This document shows, in pieces, positions 17,326 to 25,396 of a stretch of 32,496 nt of DNA (its first letter is position 1; the number at the start of each line of letters is the position of its first letter). Location: the NCBI GenBank assembly GCA_022564935.1, contig JADFKM010000019.1, positions 1-32,496 of the forward strand, read 5' to 3'. The position numbers and the translations under genes were made by a program. Source of the DNA: Candidatus Dadabacteria bacterium (GTDB taxonomy: Bacteria > Desulfobacterota_D > UBA1144 > Nemesobacterales > JADFKM01). The notes beneath the pieces were generated by a model. It saw only the letters and a program-made list of their open reading frames with translations. It did no database searches and had not been told where the DNA came from.

Positions 17326-17659
17326 GAAAGTGCCGTTTACATAACCCCCTGTAACTACGATTTTTTATCAGGACATACATACCTCAATGCCATCTTTCCC
17401 TCCCGGAAAAAAGCTTGTAAGGCCACATGGACACTCAAATCATTTCCGCGCGAATTATGCAGTTAAATACTTGCACTATATGAGGTTCATACCACACTCG
17501 GCTATTTTAGCCTTTAGTTTTCACATGTATATGCCCGTCGAGATTTCAGACATCTCGGTGTCCGAGGTGTCTACAGTACAAATAAAAATGTAACAATTCC
17601 CCTGCAAATAGACATGTTAACGGCACTGATTAATTGGCACATCTTTTGACGCTAACTAT
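17326..17659. other. Divergent intergenic region between kinase arm and response-regulator arm
   Basis: About 330 bases contain no ORF I can support; a 68-codon plus-strand frame at 17387-17593 has no ribosome binding site or resemblance to anything. It should hold the promoters of both arms. I could not find a convincing -35/-10 pair. The one strong element is the hairpin at 17548-17572, annotated separately. Confidence 0.5.
17548..17572. repeat. Strong 11-bp inverted repeat with 3-base loop
   Basis: AGACATCTCGG (17548-17558) and CCGAGGTGTCT (17562-17572) form an 11-base-pair stem with one G-U pair around a TGT loop. Neither side has a T-tract, so it is not an intrinsic terminator. It lies 88 bases before the response-regulator gene start and could be a regulator-binding palindrome or leader RNA structure. 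Confidence 0.45.
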
Positions 17660-18861
17660 ATGCACAAAATGCGAATATCGATTGTCGACGACGACGAGGA
17701 TGAGTGTCTTGTACTTAAAAGAGCACTCCATCTTTGGGGCCATGAAGTCGTATCAGCCCCCGATGGAATCGAAGCGCTGGAAATTTTGCAAAAGGAGCCG
17801 ATCAATTTCGTAATAAGCGACTGGATGATGCCAAGGATGGATGAGCTCAATCTGTGTAATAAAATAAGAAACGGCAATTTCAACAGATACATCTACACCA
17901 TTTTACTCACCGCAAACAATCAAAAAAATCAGCTCATTATAGGGAATGGAGGCCGGAGCGGACGATTTCATCGGAAAACCGTTCGACAAGGAAGAATTAA
18001 AAGTGAGGATAAGGGCAGGGGAAAGGATTTTGCAGCTTGAGCACTACCTGAGGAAAGAAACAACAAGCTTGCCGAGGCATATGAGATTATCAGAACCGAC
18101 ATCGATGCCGCAGCGAAATTGCAGAAAAGCCTCCTGCCGGGCTCCTCGGCAATGATATTCGACCTGAAGTTCCAATCCATTTTCCACCCCTCAAGCTTCC
18201 TGGAAGGGGATATATTCAACTTCTTTATGCTGGACGAACACCATGTGGGTTTCTATTTGCTTGATGTGGCGGGCCACGGCATACCGTTTGCAATGCTGTC
18301 GTTCACGATAAGTAAAACCCTCTCCCCCAATCTGTACAACAGCTCATTATGGAAACAAGAAAACCCCGACGACCCCTGTACATCTCAAATCGGCTCTCCA
18401 CGGCTGATCATAGACGAACTCAACACAAGCTTTATCAGCAAAAAGACGACGCCATGCAATATTTCACCATGGTTTAGGGGATTATTGACGCCCTTAATGG
18501 GAAGGCAAAGATAGCACAGGCAGGACACCCGAGCCCGATATGCAATAAATTCACAGGAGAAATTCATATAATAGGACGGGGAGGCTTCCCGATAGGCATG
18601 TTCCCTGATGCCGAGTACGAGGAAATCGAGTTATCTTTTGACAAAGGAGATAGGTTGCTTTTGTACTCAGACGGAATTACCGAGTGCCTTAACGATGCAG
18701 GCGAGTCATTTACCGACAGGAGACTTATAGAGATAATCCGGAATCTGCAAAATCAACCCCTTGAGCAGCTGATAAACGATATAGAACACAAGCTCTCTAT
18801 GTGGAACGGAGGCCTGGCTTTTAAAGACGACATATCGCTTCTAGCAATTGAGAAGATTTAG
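17660..18861 (+). pseudogene. Response regulator fused to SpoIIE/RsbU-type PP2C phosphatase, broken by three frameshifts and a stop
   Basis: The reconstructed protein has an N-terminal receiver domain (ISIVDDDEDE, phosphoacceptor Asp54 in SDWMMP, KPFDKEEL), a short helical linker (DIDAAAKLQKSLLPG) and a SpoIIE-type phosphatase domain (GDIFNFFMLD, DVAGHGIPFAML, KDDISLLAI). Such proteins dephosphorylate STAS anti-sigma antagonists on receipt of a signal. The frame changes three times: an extra base near 17942-17946 before MEAGADD, a missing A near 18060 (AAAGAAACAAC), and a missing A in the run near 18440. A TAG at 18475-18477 then replaces what should be a Tyr codon. Longest intact piece: receiver, 17660 to about 17940. 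The intact STAS gene downstream is its expected substrate. As given, the sequence cannot make the phosphatase, unless errors in the assembly explain all four lesions. Confidence 0.85.
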
Positions 18862-18967
18862 AGCGGGCCGAAGGTTTGCAAACAAGCAAAAGCTTTTGAA
18901 AATAATTGAGGAGTGCCTGAGTGCCTATCAGGCGACATAACGGCAACAATTTTCAGGAGGAAATATC

Positions 18968-19303
18968 ATGTTGTTAGAAACAAGGAATTACGCGGGGTAT
19001 TTAATCGTTAAGGTGATGGCCGAAAGGCTCGACGCCAAAAACGCAGTAGAGTTCAAAGAGCAAATCTCTGATATAATAAGTGAAGGGAACGAGAGGATAC
19101 TGTTAAACCTAGAGGGGGTCGAATTTGTGGATTCCAGCGGCCTGGGCGCAATAGTAACATGCTTAAAAAAGCTTGGAGGGAAGGGAGAGCTGGCAATCTA
19201 CGGGGTAAAAAAAACGGTGTACACTATGTTCAGGCTTACCAGGATGGACAGGGTTTTTCAAATTTTCCCGACTGAGGAATTAGCGCTCTCCCAAATCACC
19301 TAG
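18968..19303 (+). CDS. STAS-domain anti-sigma factor antagonist
   Basis: This 111-residue single-domain protein of the SpoIIAA/RsbV family has the alternating strand-helix pattern and the diagnostic VEFVDSSGLGAIV loop. The conserved phosphorylatable Ser is at 56 or 57. When unphosphorylated, such proteins bind an anti-sigma kinase and free the sigma factor. Phosphorylation by that kinase blocks this, and SpoIIE-type phosphatases reverse it. An excellent AGGAGG precedes the ATG by about nine bases. The partner phosphatase gene immediately upstream is broken, and no anti-sigma (HATPase) kinase gene is in the window, so the rest of the switch must lie elsewhere. The large Ser/Thr kinase nearby is an alternative partner, by inference only. 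Confidence 0.94.
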   Translation: MLLETRNYAGYLIVKVMAERLDAKNAVEFKEQISDIISEGNERILLNLEGVEFVDSSGLGAIVTCLKKLGGKGELAIYGVKKTVYTMFRLTRMDRVFQIFPTEELALSQIT

Positions 19304-19325
19304 CGTGTTCGGGGGTAAATGAGGA

Positions 19326-20897
19326 GTGATAGAAGCGGCAGCTAAATTGTTGAGGGGTGCGGATATAGAGCAGATAACCGCGAGAGGTCTATCTCCAGAG
19401 AAAGTACTGGCTCAGATAGAGCTTATCAAAAAAGGGACTAACCATGTAACCCTCTACAAACCATGTACCGTAAGGGACGGCGTTAAGGTAATCCAAAAGG
19501 AAACTCTGGATAGGTTGTGCTCTGTATATGACAAGGCGGCTGCACATGGGAGGGCAATGAAATTCGTGCCCGCTTCCGGGGTTGCAAGCCGCATGTTCGA
19601 ACCCCTATACTCCCTTCTACAGAAGCTTCGAAACCAAGACCCCGACTGTGTTAATAAAGAGCTTTTAGAGGACTCAGACCTCGGCATGCTCTCAGGGGGA
19701 ATCAGGAAATTACCTTTTTTTGAAGAGCTCAAAGCAGCTATGGCCACAACAGGCCTGGATCTGGAATCGGAAATACAGAACTCTAGGTGGGACGTTGTGA
19801 TAGACAGCATACTTAACCCCCGGGGGCTTGGCTACGGCAATCTGCCGAAGGGGCTTGTAAAATTCCACCTCTACCCCGACGGGGCCCGCTCGGCGTTCGA
19901 AGAGCACCTCACAGAAGCCGCCCTATACACCAAGGACTCCAAGGGAACCGCGCGCATACATTTCACAGTCTCCCCCCCGCACGAACAAATTATAAAGGAG
20001 CACACAACACCGGCATGCGGCAGGTTGAAAGAAGAGGGGACAGAGCCGCTCATCACCTTTTCCACACAGCACCCTTCAACAGACACCATAACTCTAGACT
20101 CAGACGACATCCCTCTCAGGGATAATTCAGGGCGAATACAGTTCAGGCCGGGAGGACATGGAGCTTTGCTCCAAAACCTGAATGATACCGAAGGCGACAT
20201 AGTGTTTATCAAAAACATCGACAACACCGCCCCCGACGGGCTCAAGGGCACCGAGTGCAGGTACAAGAAAGCCCTTGGAGGCATGCTGATAGAGGTTCAG
20301 GACAAGGCCTTCGGTTTTCTCGAAGCCCTGACTGGCAAAGACATCGACGAGGAAACCTTAAATGAGGCCGCCGTTTTCTGCTCGGACGAGCTTTCCAGCC
20401 CCCTGCCCCGGGAGATACTATCAAGCCCCGCAAAGCAAAGGGCGCAATACCTAACAACGAAGCTGCACAGACCCCTCAGGGTGTGCGGCGTGGTAAAGCA
20501 TGAAGGGGAGCCCGGAGGAGGGCCGTTCTGGGTGCGGGACTCAGAGGGAAACCTCTCCCTTCAGATTGTGGAATCAGCCGAGGTGGATATGTCATCTCCC
20601 TCTCAGAGGCGAGTGTGGGAGCAAAGCACTCATTTCAACCCCGTCGATATTGTTTGCGGACTGAAAGACTTTAGGGGCCGCTTATTCGACCTGAACGACT
20701 ATCGAGACGGCACCCGGCACATAATATCAACAAAGACTACGGACGGCGCGCAGGTCAAAGCCCTGGAGCTGCCGGGCCTGTGGAATGGAGGGATGGGGAA
20801 TTGGAACACGCTGTTTGTAGAGGTTCCTTTGAGCACATTCAACCCCGTTAAAACGGTTTTTGACCTGCTGAGGCGTGAACACGCCGCAGGGAAGTGA
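19326..20897 (+). CDS. DUF4301 family protein
   Basis: I recognise this 523-residue protein as DUF4301, a family of about 500-residue bacterial proteins of unknown function. The N-terminal part has KFVPASGVASRMFEPL near residues 73-90, which resembles the glycine-rich pyrophosphorylase loop (GxASRM) of sugar nucleotidyltransferase folds. Other recognisable stretches are RPGGHGALLQNLND, DIVFIKNIDN and NPVDIVCGLKDFRGR. A role in making or activating a nucleotide sugar has been suggested by fold, but I know of no demonstrated reaction. It starts at GTG 19326 with GGGGG about nine bases upstream. It follows the STAS gene after 22 bases and may share its transcript. There is no signal peptide or membrane segment. 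Confidence 0.9.
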   Translation: MIEAAAKLLRGADIEQITARGLSPEKVLAQIELIKKGTNHVTLYKPCTVRDGVKVIQKETLDRLCSVYDKAAAHGRAMKFVPASGVASRMFEPLYSLLQKLRNQDPDCVNKELLEDSDLGMLSGGIRKLPFFEELKAAMATTGLDLESEIQNSRWDVVIDSILNPRGLGYGNLPKGLVKFHLYPDGARSAFEEHLTEAALYTKDSKGTARIHFTVSPPHEQIIKEHTTPACGRLKEEGTEPLITFSTQHPSTDTITLDSDDIPLRDNSGRIQFRPGGHGALLQNLNDTEGDIVFIKNIDNTAPDGLKGTECRYKKALGGMLIEVQDKAFGFLEALTGKDIDEETLNEAAVFCSDELSSPLPREILSSPAKQRAQYLTTKLHRPLRVCGVVKHEGEPGGGPFWVRDSEGNLSLQIVESAEVDMSSPSQRRVWEQSTHFNPVDIVCGLKDFRGRLFDLNDYRDGTRHIISTKTTDGAQVKALELPGLWNGGMGNWNTLFVEVPLSTFNPVKTVFDLLRREHAAGK

Positions 20898-21089
20898 ATC
20901 TCACGGCGTTTATATACGACTTTCAAGCTCCGCAAGCTGCTGCTACCGAGGTAACCGGCCTTTCCTTCAAGCGCTATAGGGCAGTCTGAGGCAAGTGCAT
21001 ATGGAGCGCATTAGGGCGGGTCGGGAGCGTAGCTTCTTATGAAAGCGGCACACTAAGTACTGTTACAAATCCCGACGCAAAAAACACGC

Positions 21090-21118
21090 TTGACTACACC
21101 CCCGACATCTCAGATACT
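21090..21118 (+). promoter_or_regulatory. Sigma70-type promoter of xseA
   Basis: TTGACT (21090-21095), a 17-base spacer and GATACT (21113-21118) match the housekeeping consensus at 5/6 and 4/6 positions. Initiation seven bases after the -10 box would fall on the ATG of xseA at 21125, implying a leaderless or nearly leaderless transcript, consistent with the lack of any ribosome binding site there. Confidence 0.5.
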
Positions 21119-21124
21119 TAATCT

Positions 21125-22294
21125 ATGGACAACTACCCGTCATTTTTGAACCTCCTCAAGAAACGAATTTTAACCGTGGGGCAGCTAACAGAGCAGATTA
21201 AGGACACGATTGAGCTTGAGTTCGGCGGGGATTACACCTGGGTGGAAGGCGAGATCTCCAACTTCAAAGACAGCTATTCGAGCGGCCACTGGTATTTCTC
21301 CCTCAAGGACAGCGAAGCTCAGATCTCGTGTGTATGCTTCAAATCGGATAACAGGCACATAAAGTTCCTTCCCGAGAACGGCACGGAGGTGATCTGCTGC
21401 GGTCAGGTCGGTGTGTACGAAAAGCAGGGGAGGTACCAGCTAACGTGCACATACATAGAGCCCAAGGGTGTCGGCGCCGAAGCGATGGCTCTCGAGCAGC
21501 TCAAGGAAAAGCTCCTGGCCGAGGGATTGTTTGATGAGGCGAGAAAGCGCCCCCTCCCGCTCCTGCCCGAGACCCTGGGGGTGGTGACTTCCCCATCGGG
21601 GGCAGCGATAAAGGACATTATTAAAATACTGGGAAGGAGGTTTCCGGGGATCGGGGTTCTGATCTGCCCTGCGCGGGTGCAGGGAGAGGAAGCCCCGAGG
21701 GAGCTTACGGAGGCTCTGAGGAGGCTATACGGGGTTGAAGAAGTGGATCTGATAATACTTGCCAGAGGAGGGGGGTCGAAAGAAGACCTGTGGGCGTTCA
21801 ACGAGGAAATTGTGGCTAGGGAAATCGCCGCCTCGCCGGTGCCCGTAATATCGGCCGTGGGACATGAAATAGACATCACCATTGCAGACCTCGTGGCCGA
21901 CGTGCGCGCGGCAACCCCCTCGATGGCGGCGGAGCTGGCCGTAAGGGAAAAGGCCGAGCTCGTCTCCGAGCTTCACACCTTACGGGACAGGGCCGCTTCT
22001 GCGCTCAAAAACACCACTGAGCTAGCCGCTAGAGACCTCAACCGGCTCGAAGGGGAACTCGCCAGAACGATGGAGAATAAGGTCGACCGCATAGATACAG
22101 AGCTCAGGTCACTCTCTTCAACACTGGAGGCTTTGAGTCCCCTTAAGGTTCTTGAAAGGGGCTACAGCATCACTCAGAAAACCCCTTCAGGAGTGGTGGT
22201 AACAAAAATCGACCAGCTACTCAAGGGAGACACCGTGATGATAACCCTTCACAGGGGCAGGGCCGGCTGCATTGTAGAAGATGTGGAAGATTAA
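21125..22294 (+). CDS. xseA: Exodeoxyribonuclease VII large subunit
   Basis: With XseB this protein forms ExoVII, which degrades single-stranded DNA from both ends to oligonucleotides and serves in mismatch repair and DNA-damage tolerance. Visible are the N-terminal OB fold (residues 12-110, WVEGEISNFK, SGHWYFSLKD, YQLTCTYIEP), GVVTSPSGAAIKDI, and the catalytic-domain motifs LARGGGSKEDLWAFNEE, SAVGHEIDITIADLVAD and RAATPSMAAEL, then a coiled-coil that binds small subunits. At 389 residues it is a little shorter than the E. coli protein (456), mainly in the C-terminal coiled coil. xseB is not the next gene. Its stop overlaps by four bases the convergent adenylate-forming-like gene. Confidence 0.97.
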   Translation: MDNYPSFLNLLKKRILTVGQLTEQIKDTIELEFGGDYTWVEGEISNFKDSYSSGHWYFSLKDSEAQISCVCFKSDNRHIKFLPENGTEVICCGQVGVYEKQGRYQLTCTYIEPKGVGAEAMALEQLKEKLLAEGLFDEARKRPLPLLPETLGVVTSPSGAAIKDIIKILGRRFPGIGVLICPARVQGEEAPRELTEALRRLYGVEEVDLIILARGGGSKEDLWAFNEEIVAREIAASPVPVISAVGHEIDITIADLVADVRAATPSMAAELAVREKAELVSELHTLRDRAASALKNTTELAARDLNRLEGELARTMENKVDRIDTELRSLSSTLEALSPLKVLERGYSITQKTPSGVVVTKIDQLLKGDTVMITLHRGRAGCIVEDVED

Positions 22295-23313
22295 TCCAGA
22301 AGCGCCGCAAACTCCCCTAGTACTGTAATCGTTATCCCCGCCTTTGTGAACAGCGCCAATAAGTCCTCCCCCGGCTCGAAGTCGGTGACGATGTGTGCGA
22401 CCCTTCCCCCCAGAGCGCGCTTAAGCTCCACGCCCGAAGGCTCGGCGTGCCCGTTTAGGAGAATTGTGGATACGACATCCTTGAGTCCCCTTTTCGTTTT
22501 AAAGATAACCGTGGGCTTGAGCTCCAGCACGTCTTCATAAAAATCCTCTCTAGTTTCTGCAACAGAGACTCTAAGACCCATGTATATAACGATGTAGTTG
22601 ACAAACCTCGAGAAGGGACACGCCGAAGGCAGGTGTGAAAACGCCTGTCCCCCTTCCCCCAGGAACGAAAGCTTCTCTGAAGCCTCCTCAATTGCGGCGA
22701 GAAGATCGCCGTGTGTAAGCCTCGTGGCCGAAACCCCACCGTTGCCGTTGGGGTGTATAAATATGCTGGCTTCAAAGCCGGGCTCTATCCCCTGGGCAAA
22801 AAGGTTAAGCTCATCGCCGAGGCTCCTGCGCTTGACGGAGCCCAGCTTCATCAGCGTGCTGAACGCAACGACCCCTCCATCGGCCCTAATAGGCTCAGCT
22901 GTGTAAACGACTATCTTCTTTAGCTCAGGAAGCCTAGAGGAGACCTCTTTTATCTTCTCGAGGTGCTCGCCGTCCCCTGAAAATATAAGCTTTACCCCCC
23001 ACCGCCTGGCCACCTCTTCAATATACTCGGGCAAATCCTCCTCGGAGAGGGAAATGCTCACCCCTCCAAGAAGAGAAACCGCGAACTCCGTCCAGAGCAC
23101 TTCTTTCCTGTTCGGGTACAGTACGAGCACCCTGTCCCCCCGCTCAAACCCCATGCTCATTAAAAACGCGGCGGTGCTCTTGACGTCGTGGTCTAAATCG
23201 AGCCATGTAAGCTGCTTCCAGCTCCAGCCATCCTTGACCTGAAAGGCCATCCTGGAGCCGTAGCGCTTTACACGACTCGCCAAAAGCTGGGCAATGGTTT
23301 TTTCAGTTCCCAT
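22291..23313 (-). CDS. Degenerate acyl-adenylate-forming (AMP-binding) enzyme homologue, N-terminal domain only
   Basis: The 340 residues align by eye with the first part of long-chain acyl-CoA synthetases: ASRVKRYGSRMAFQVKDG, GFERGDRVLVLYPNRKE, LLGGVSISLSEEDLPEYIEEVARRWG and LPELKKIVVY. The ATP-binding P-loop that should read like TSGTTGxPKG is replaced by HPNGNGGVSATRLTHGD, so the Thr/Ser-rich loop and its Lys are lost. The chain stops about where the Y-G-x-T-E motif is expected (VLGEFAALLD). The whole C-terminal catalytic lobe is missing. Acyl activation is therefore unlikely. The frame is nevertheless clean over 1 kb, which suggests a retained non-catalytic protein. GAGGA lies a few bases before the ATG at 23313. 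It is convergent with xseA and divergent from the CCA-type gene. Confidence 0.85.
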   Translation of the reverse strand: MGTEKTIAQLLASRVKRYGSRMAFQVKDGWSWKQLTWLDLDHDVKSTAAFLMSMGFERGDRVLVLYPNRKEVLWTEFAVSLLGGVSISLSEEDLPEYIEEVARRWGVKLIFSGDGEHLEKIKEVSSRLPELKKIVVYTAEPIRADGGVVAFSTLMKLGSVKRRSLGDELNLFAQGIEPGFEASIFIHPNGNGGVSATRLTHGDLLAAIEEASEKLSFLGEGGQAFSHLPSACPFSRFVNYIVIYMGLRVSVAETREDFYEDVLELKPTVIFKTKRGLKDVVSTILLNGHAEPSGVELKRALGGRVAHIVTDFEPGEDLLALFTKAGITITVLGEFAALLD

Positions 23314-23338
23314 CCATTCCTCTTCTTAAGATGCGCTG

Positions 23339-23368
23339 TTGAGGTTAGGCAAATTATAGAAATATACT
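23339..23368 (+). promoter_or_regulatory. Candidate sigma70 promoter of the CCA-type nucleotidyltransferase
   Basis: TTGAGG (23339-23344), an 18-base spacer and TATACT (23363-23368) match the consensus at 4/6 and 5/6. It lies in the 77-base divergent gap, 22 bases before the ATG. An overlapping TATAAT at 23368-23373 is an alternative -10 box. No ribosome binding site is visible in the short leader. Confidence 0.42.
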
Positions 23369-23390
23369 ATAATAACTCCGAAATCAAACC

Positions 23391-24752
23391 ATGGCTAATA
23401 TATTCAAATTCTCACCCCCGCCATCTGAGCTCTACGACGCCGGAAAGGAAGTGGTGCAGTCCCTTGTTTCCAGGGGACATAAGGCGTTTATGGTGGGCGG
23501 ATGCATAAGGGACGCCTTCCTGGACATAGCGCCCTCAGAGTACGACATAACCACCAGCGCCACTCCGGATGAAATAACCGACATATTCTCACACACAGTT
23601 CCCGTTGGCGCGAGCTTCGGCGTCGTGCTTGTGATTCATGATGAATACAGGTTCGAGGTCGCTACCTTCAGAAAGGACTTGAGCTACTCCGACGGCAGGC
23701 ACCCTGACAGCGTAATCTACAGCGCCGATGAGAAAGAGGACGTTACGAGAAGGGACTTCACAATAAACGCCCTGCTCTACGACCCATTCCGGGAAGAGAT
23801 TATGGACTATGTGGGGGCCGTGGAAGACTTCGAGTCAAGAACGGTGCGCTCGATCGGAAACCCGCTTGAGAGGTTCCGTGAAGATAAGCTGAGAATGCTC
23901 CGGGCAATAAGGTTCAGCGCCAGGTTCGACTACAGCATCGAAGAGGACACCTACAGCGCCGTAAAGCAACATGCTTCCCACATCACGGAAGTAAGCTTAG
24001 AGAGGATTAGGGACGAGGTTACGAAAATAGCCTCACAGCGACGGCCGGGCCGGGGACTTAGGCTGCTTCTCGACTCCACCCTGCTCACACACATACTCCC
24101 CGAGGTAGCGGAGATGGATGGGGTCCCGCAGCCTCCCCAATTCCACCCCGAAGGGGACGTATTCACCCACACATGCCTGGTGCTCGACGAGCTTTACCAA
24201 TATTCAGAGGGCGATATAACTCCTGAGCTTGCAATGGGAGCGCTTCTCCACGACGTGGGCAAGCCCACCACGTACTCCGAATCCGACCGCATAAGGTTCA
24301 ACGCCCACGACACCGTTGGGGCTCAGATGGCAGAGAGCATTTGCAGGAAGCTCAGATTCTCGAAGAAGCAGACACAGAGAATCACGGAGCTGGTGCGGCA
24401 CCACCTCAAATTCAAGGACGCGCTCAAAATGCGCACTTCAACCCTCAAGAAGTTCCTGGCCATGCCACATTTCGAAGACCACCTGGCGCTCCATTACGCA
24501 GACTGCATGGCTAGCCATGGCCAACTGAAGTCATATGCGTTTATCGAATCCAAGCTCGTGGAGCTCGAAGAAGAGGAAATAAAGCCCAAACCCCTACTAA
24601 CGGGAGACGACCTGATAGAGCTCGGGTATGTGCCTGGCCCGGTGTTCCGGGAAATCCTTCGGTTTGTTGAAGAGGCTCAGCTCGAAGGCGTTGTAGGCGA
24701 CAAGGAAGGAGCCAAAGCGCTGGTCAGAGAAAAGTTCCCGCTCCTTGAGTAG
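23391..24752 (+). CDS. CCA-adding/poly(A) polymerase-type tRNA nucleotidyltransferase with HD domain
   Basis: This class II nucleotidyltransferase adds CCA to tRNA 3' ends, or A tails in the PcnB branch; the two cannot be safely separated here. The head domain has MVGGCIRDAFLD, the metal-binding motif EYDITTSATP (the first carboxylate is Glu where Asp is usual), and RRDFTINALLYDP. The neck includes RFREDKLRMLRAIRFSARF, and the next motif is SLERIRDEVTKI. An HD phosphohydrolase domain follows at about 250-360 (HTCLVLDELYQ, ALLHDVGKP, ITELVRHHLKF), which usually removes 2',3'-cyclic phosphates from RNA ends. The length of 453 residues is typical for the HD-containing form. It starts at ATG 23391 after a candidate promoter and is probably a single-gene unit. 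Confidence 0.93.
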   Translation: MANIFKFSPPPSELYDAGKEVVQSLVSRGHKAFMVGGCIRDAFLDIAPSEYDITTSATPDEITDIFSHTVPVGASFGVVLVIHDEYRFEVATFRKDLSYSDGRHPDSVIYSADEKEDVTRRDFTINALLYDPFREEIMDYVGAVEDFESRTVRSIGNPLERFREDKLRMLRAIRFSARFDYSIEEDTYSAVKQHASHITEVSLERIRDEVTKIASQRRPGRGLRLLLDSTLLTHILPEVAEMDGVPQPPQFHPEGDVFTHTCLVLDELYQYSEGDITPELAMGALLHDVGKPTTYSESDRIRFNAHDTVGAQMAESICRKLRFSKKQTQRITELVRHHLKFKDALKMRTSTLKKFLAMPHFEDHLALHYADCMASHGQLKSYAFIESKLVELEEEEIKPKPLLTGDDLIELGYVPGPVFREILRFVEEAQLEGVVGDKEGAKALVREKFPLLE

Positions 24753-24863
24753 CCCGAGTAGCAGTGCGAGGGAAATGTCCCGTGTGCGGGTAGAGAGCTA
24801 TATGTACGCAAATGAAAGTACTGAGCCGGAGTTAGGGAAAGACGCTCTATTAGCCCGCAGAGC

Positions 24864-25286
24864 TCATTGCGAGGGGGTGGCGAGGAACAATTCCCCGTAC
24901 CTGGGTTCGACCACAAACCACGACTTATTCTTCCGCACCCACTTATCCCTAATAAAAACTGTTTTCTCGGTAACGGATGGGTAAAGGTAATATGTGATCA
25001 GGACGGTGATTAAAGCCTCATCGTTTTTATCGAACATCTCTATAAGCTTGATGTCATAGCTGGTTATATTGAGCTTGTCTTTGTAATCCATTACGAACTT
25101 CTCAAAATCGCTCTTGCTGTAAGATTCCACGAATTGAGAGCCCCTGTCGTAGTGCTTCCACATCAAAAGGTTGTAATAATATTTTGACGACTTCTCCACG
25201 CTGTCCCTGTGGGAAGAATTAAATCCCCCCGACCAGCACCCCATTAGAAGCAGAATCGGCACGGTAATTAAAATCCTTTTCCTCAT
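24864..25286 (-). CDS. Small lipoprotein of unknown function
   Basis: The 140-residue product has a basic N-terminus, a hydrophobic stretch and a lipobox (LLLMGC, lipidated Cys17) directly followed by Trp-Ser-Gly. The mature part is short and rich in Tyr and charged residues (YYYNLLMWKHYDRG, VRKNKSWFVVEPRYGEL), with a C-terminal strand pattern loosely like NTF2/SnoaL-type domains (calculation of stress or ligand role not possible). I do not recognise a family. It would be anchored in the envelope. It lies downstream of the Fo operon but after its terminator, so it is probably transcribed on its own. There is no clear ribosome binding site beyond a weak AAGGGC before the ATG. Confidence 0.78.
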   Translation of the reverse strand: MRKRILITVPILLLMGCWSGGFNSSHRDSVEKSSKYYYNLLMWKHYDRGSQFVESYSKSDFEKFVMDYKDKLNITSYDIKLIEMFDKNDEALITVLITYYLYPSVTEKTVFIRDKWVRKNKSWFVVEPRYGELFLATPSQ

Positions 25287-25345
25287 ATGGAATTGCCCTT
25301 ATAGTTTAGATTAAATGAACGTCGCAGACGTACTTTTTTGAGAAC

Positions 25346-25378
25346 AAAAAGGGAGAGGAGTGTTTCGAGCCCCTCTCC
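25346..25378 (-). terminator. Intrinsic terminator after atpE
   Basis: On the minus strand GGAGAGG (25378-25372) pairs with CCTCTCC (25358-25352) around a GC-containing loop and is followed at once by CTTTTTG. A second, shifted pairing (GAGGAG/CTCCTC) strengthens the stem. It lies about 20 bases past the atpE stop and ends the Fo operon. Confidence 0.7.
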
Positions 25379-25396
25379 TCGGGTTGCTTCTTAAAA

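Noticed and set aside
17387-17593. 68-codon plus-strand ORF in the divergent region
   Set aside because: No ribosome binding site, no known motif, and it overlaps the strong hairpin.
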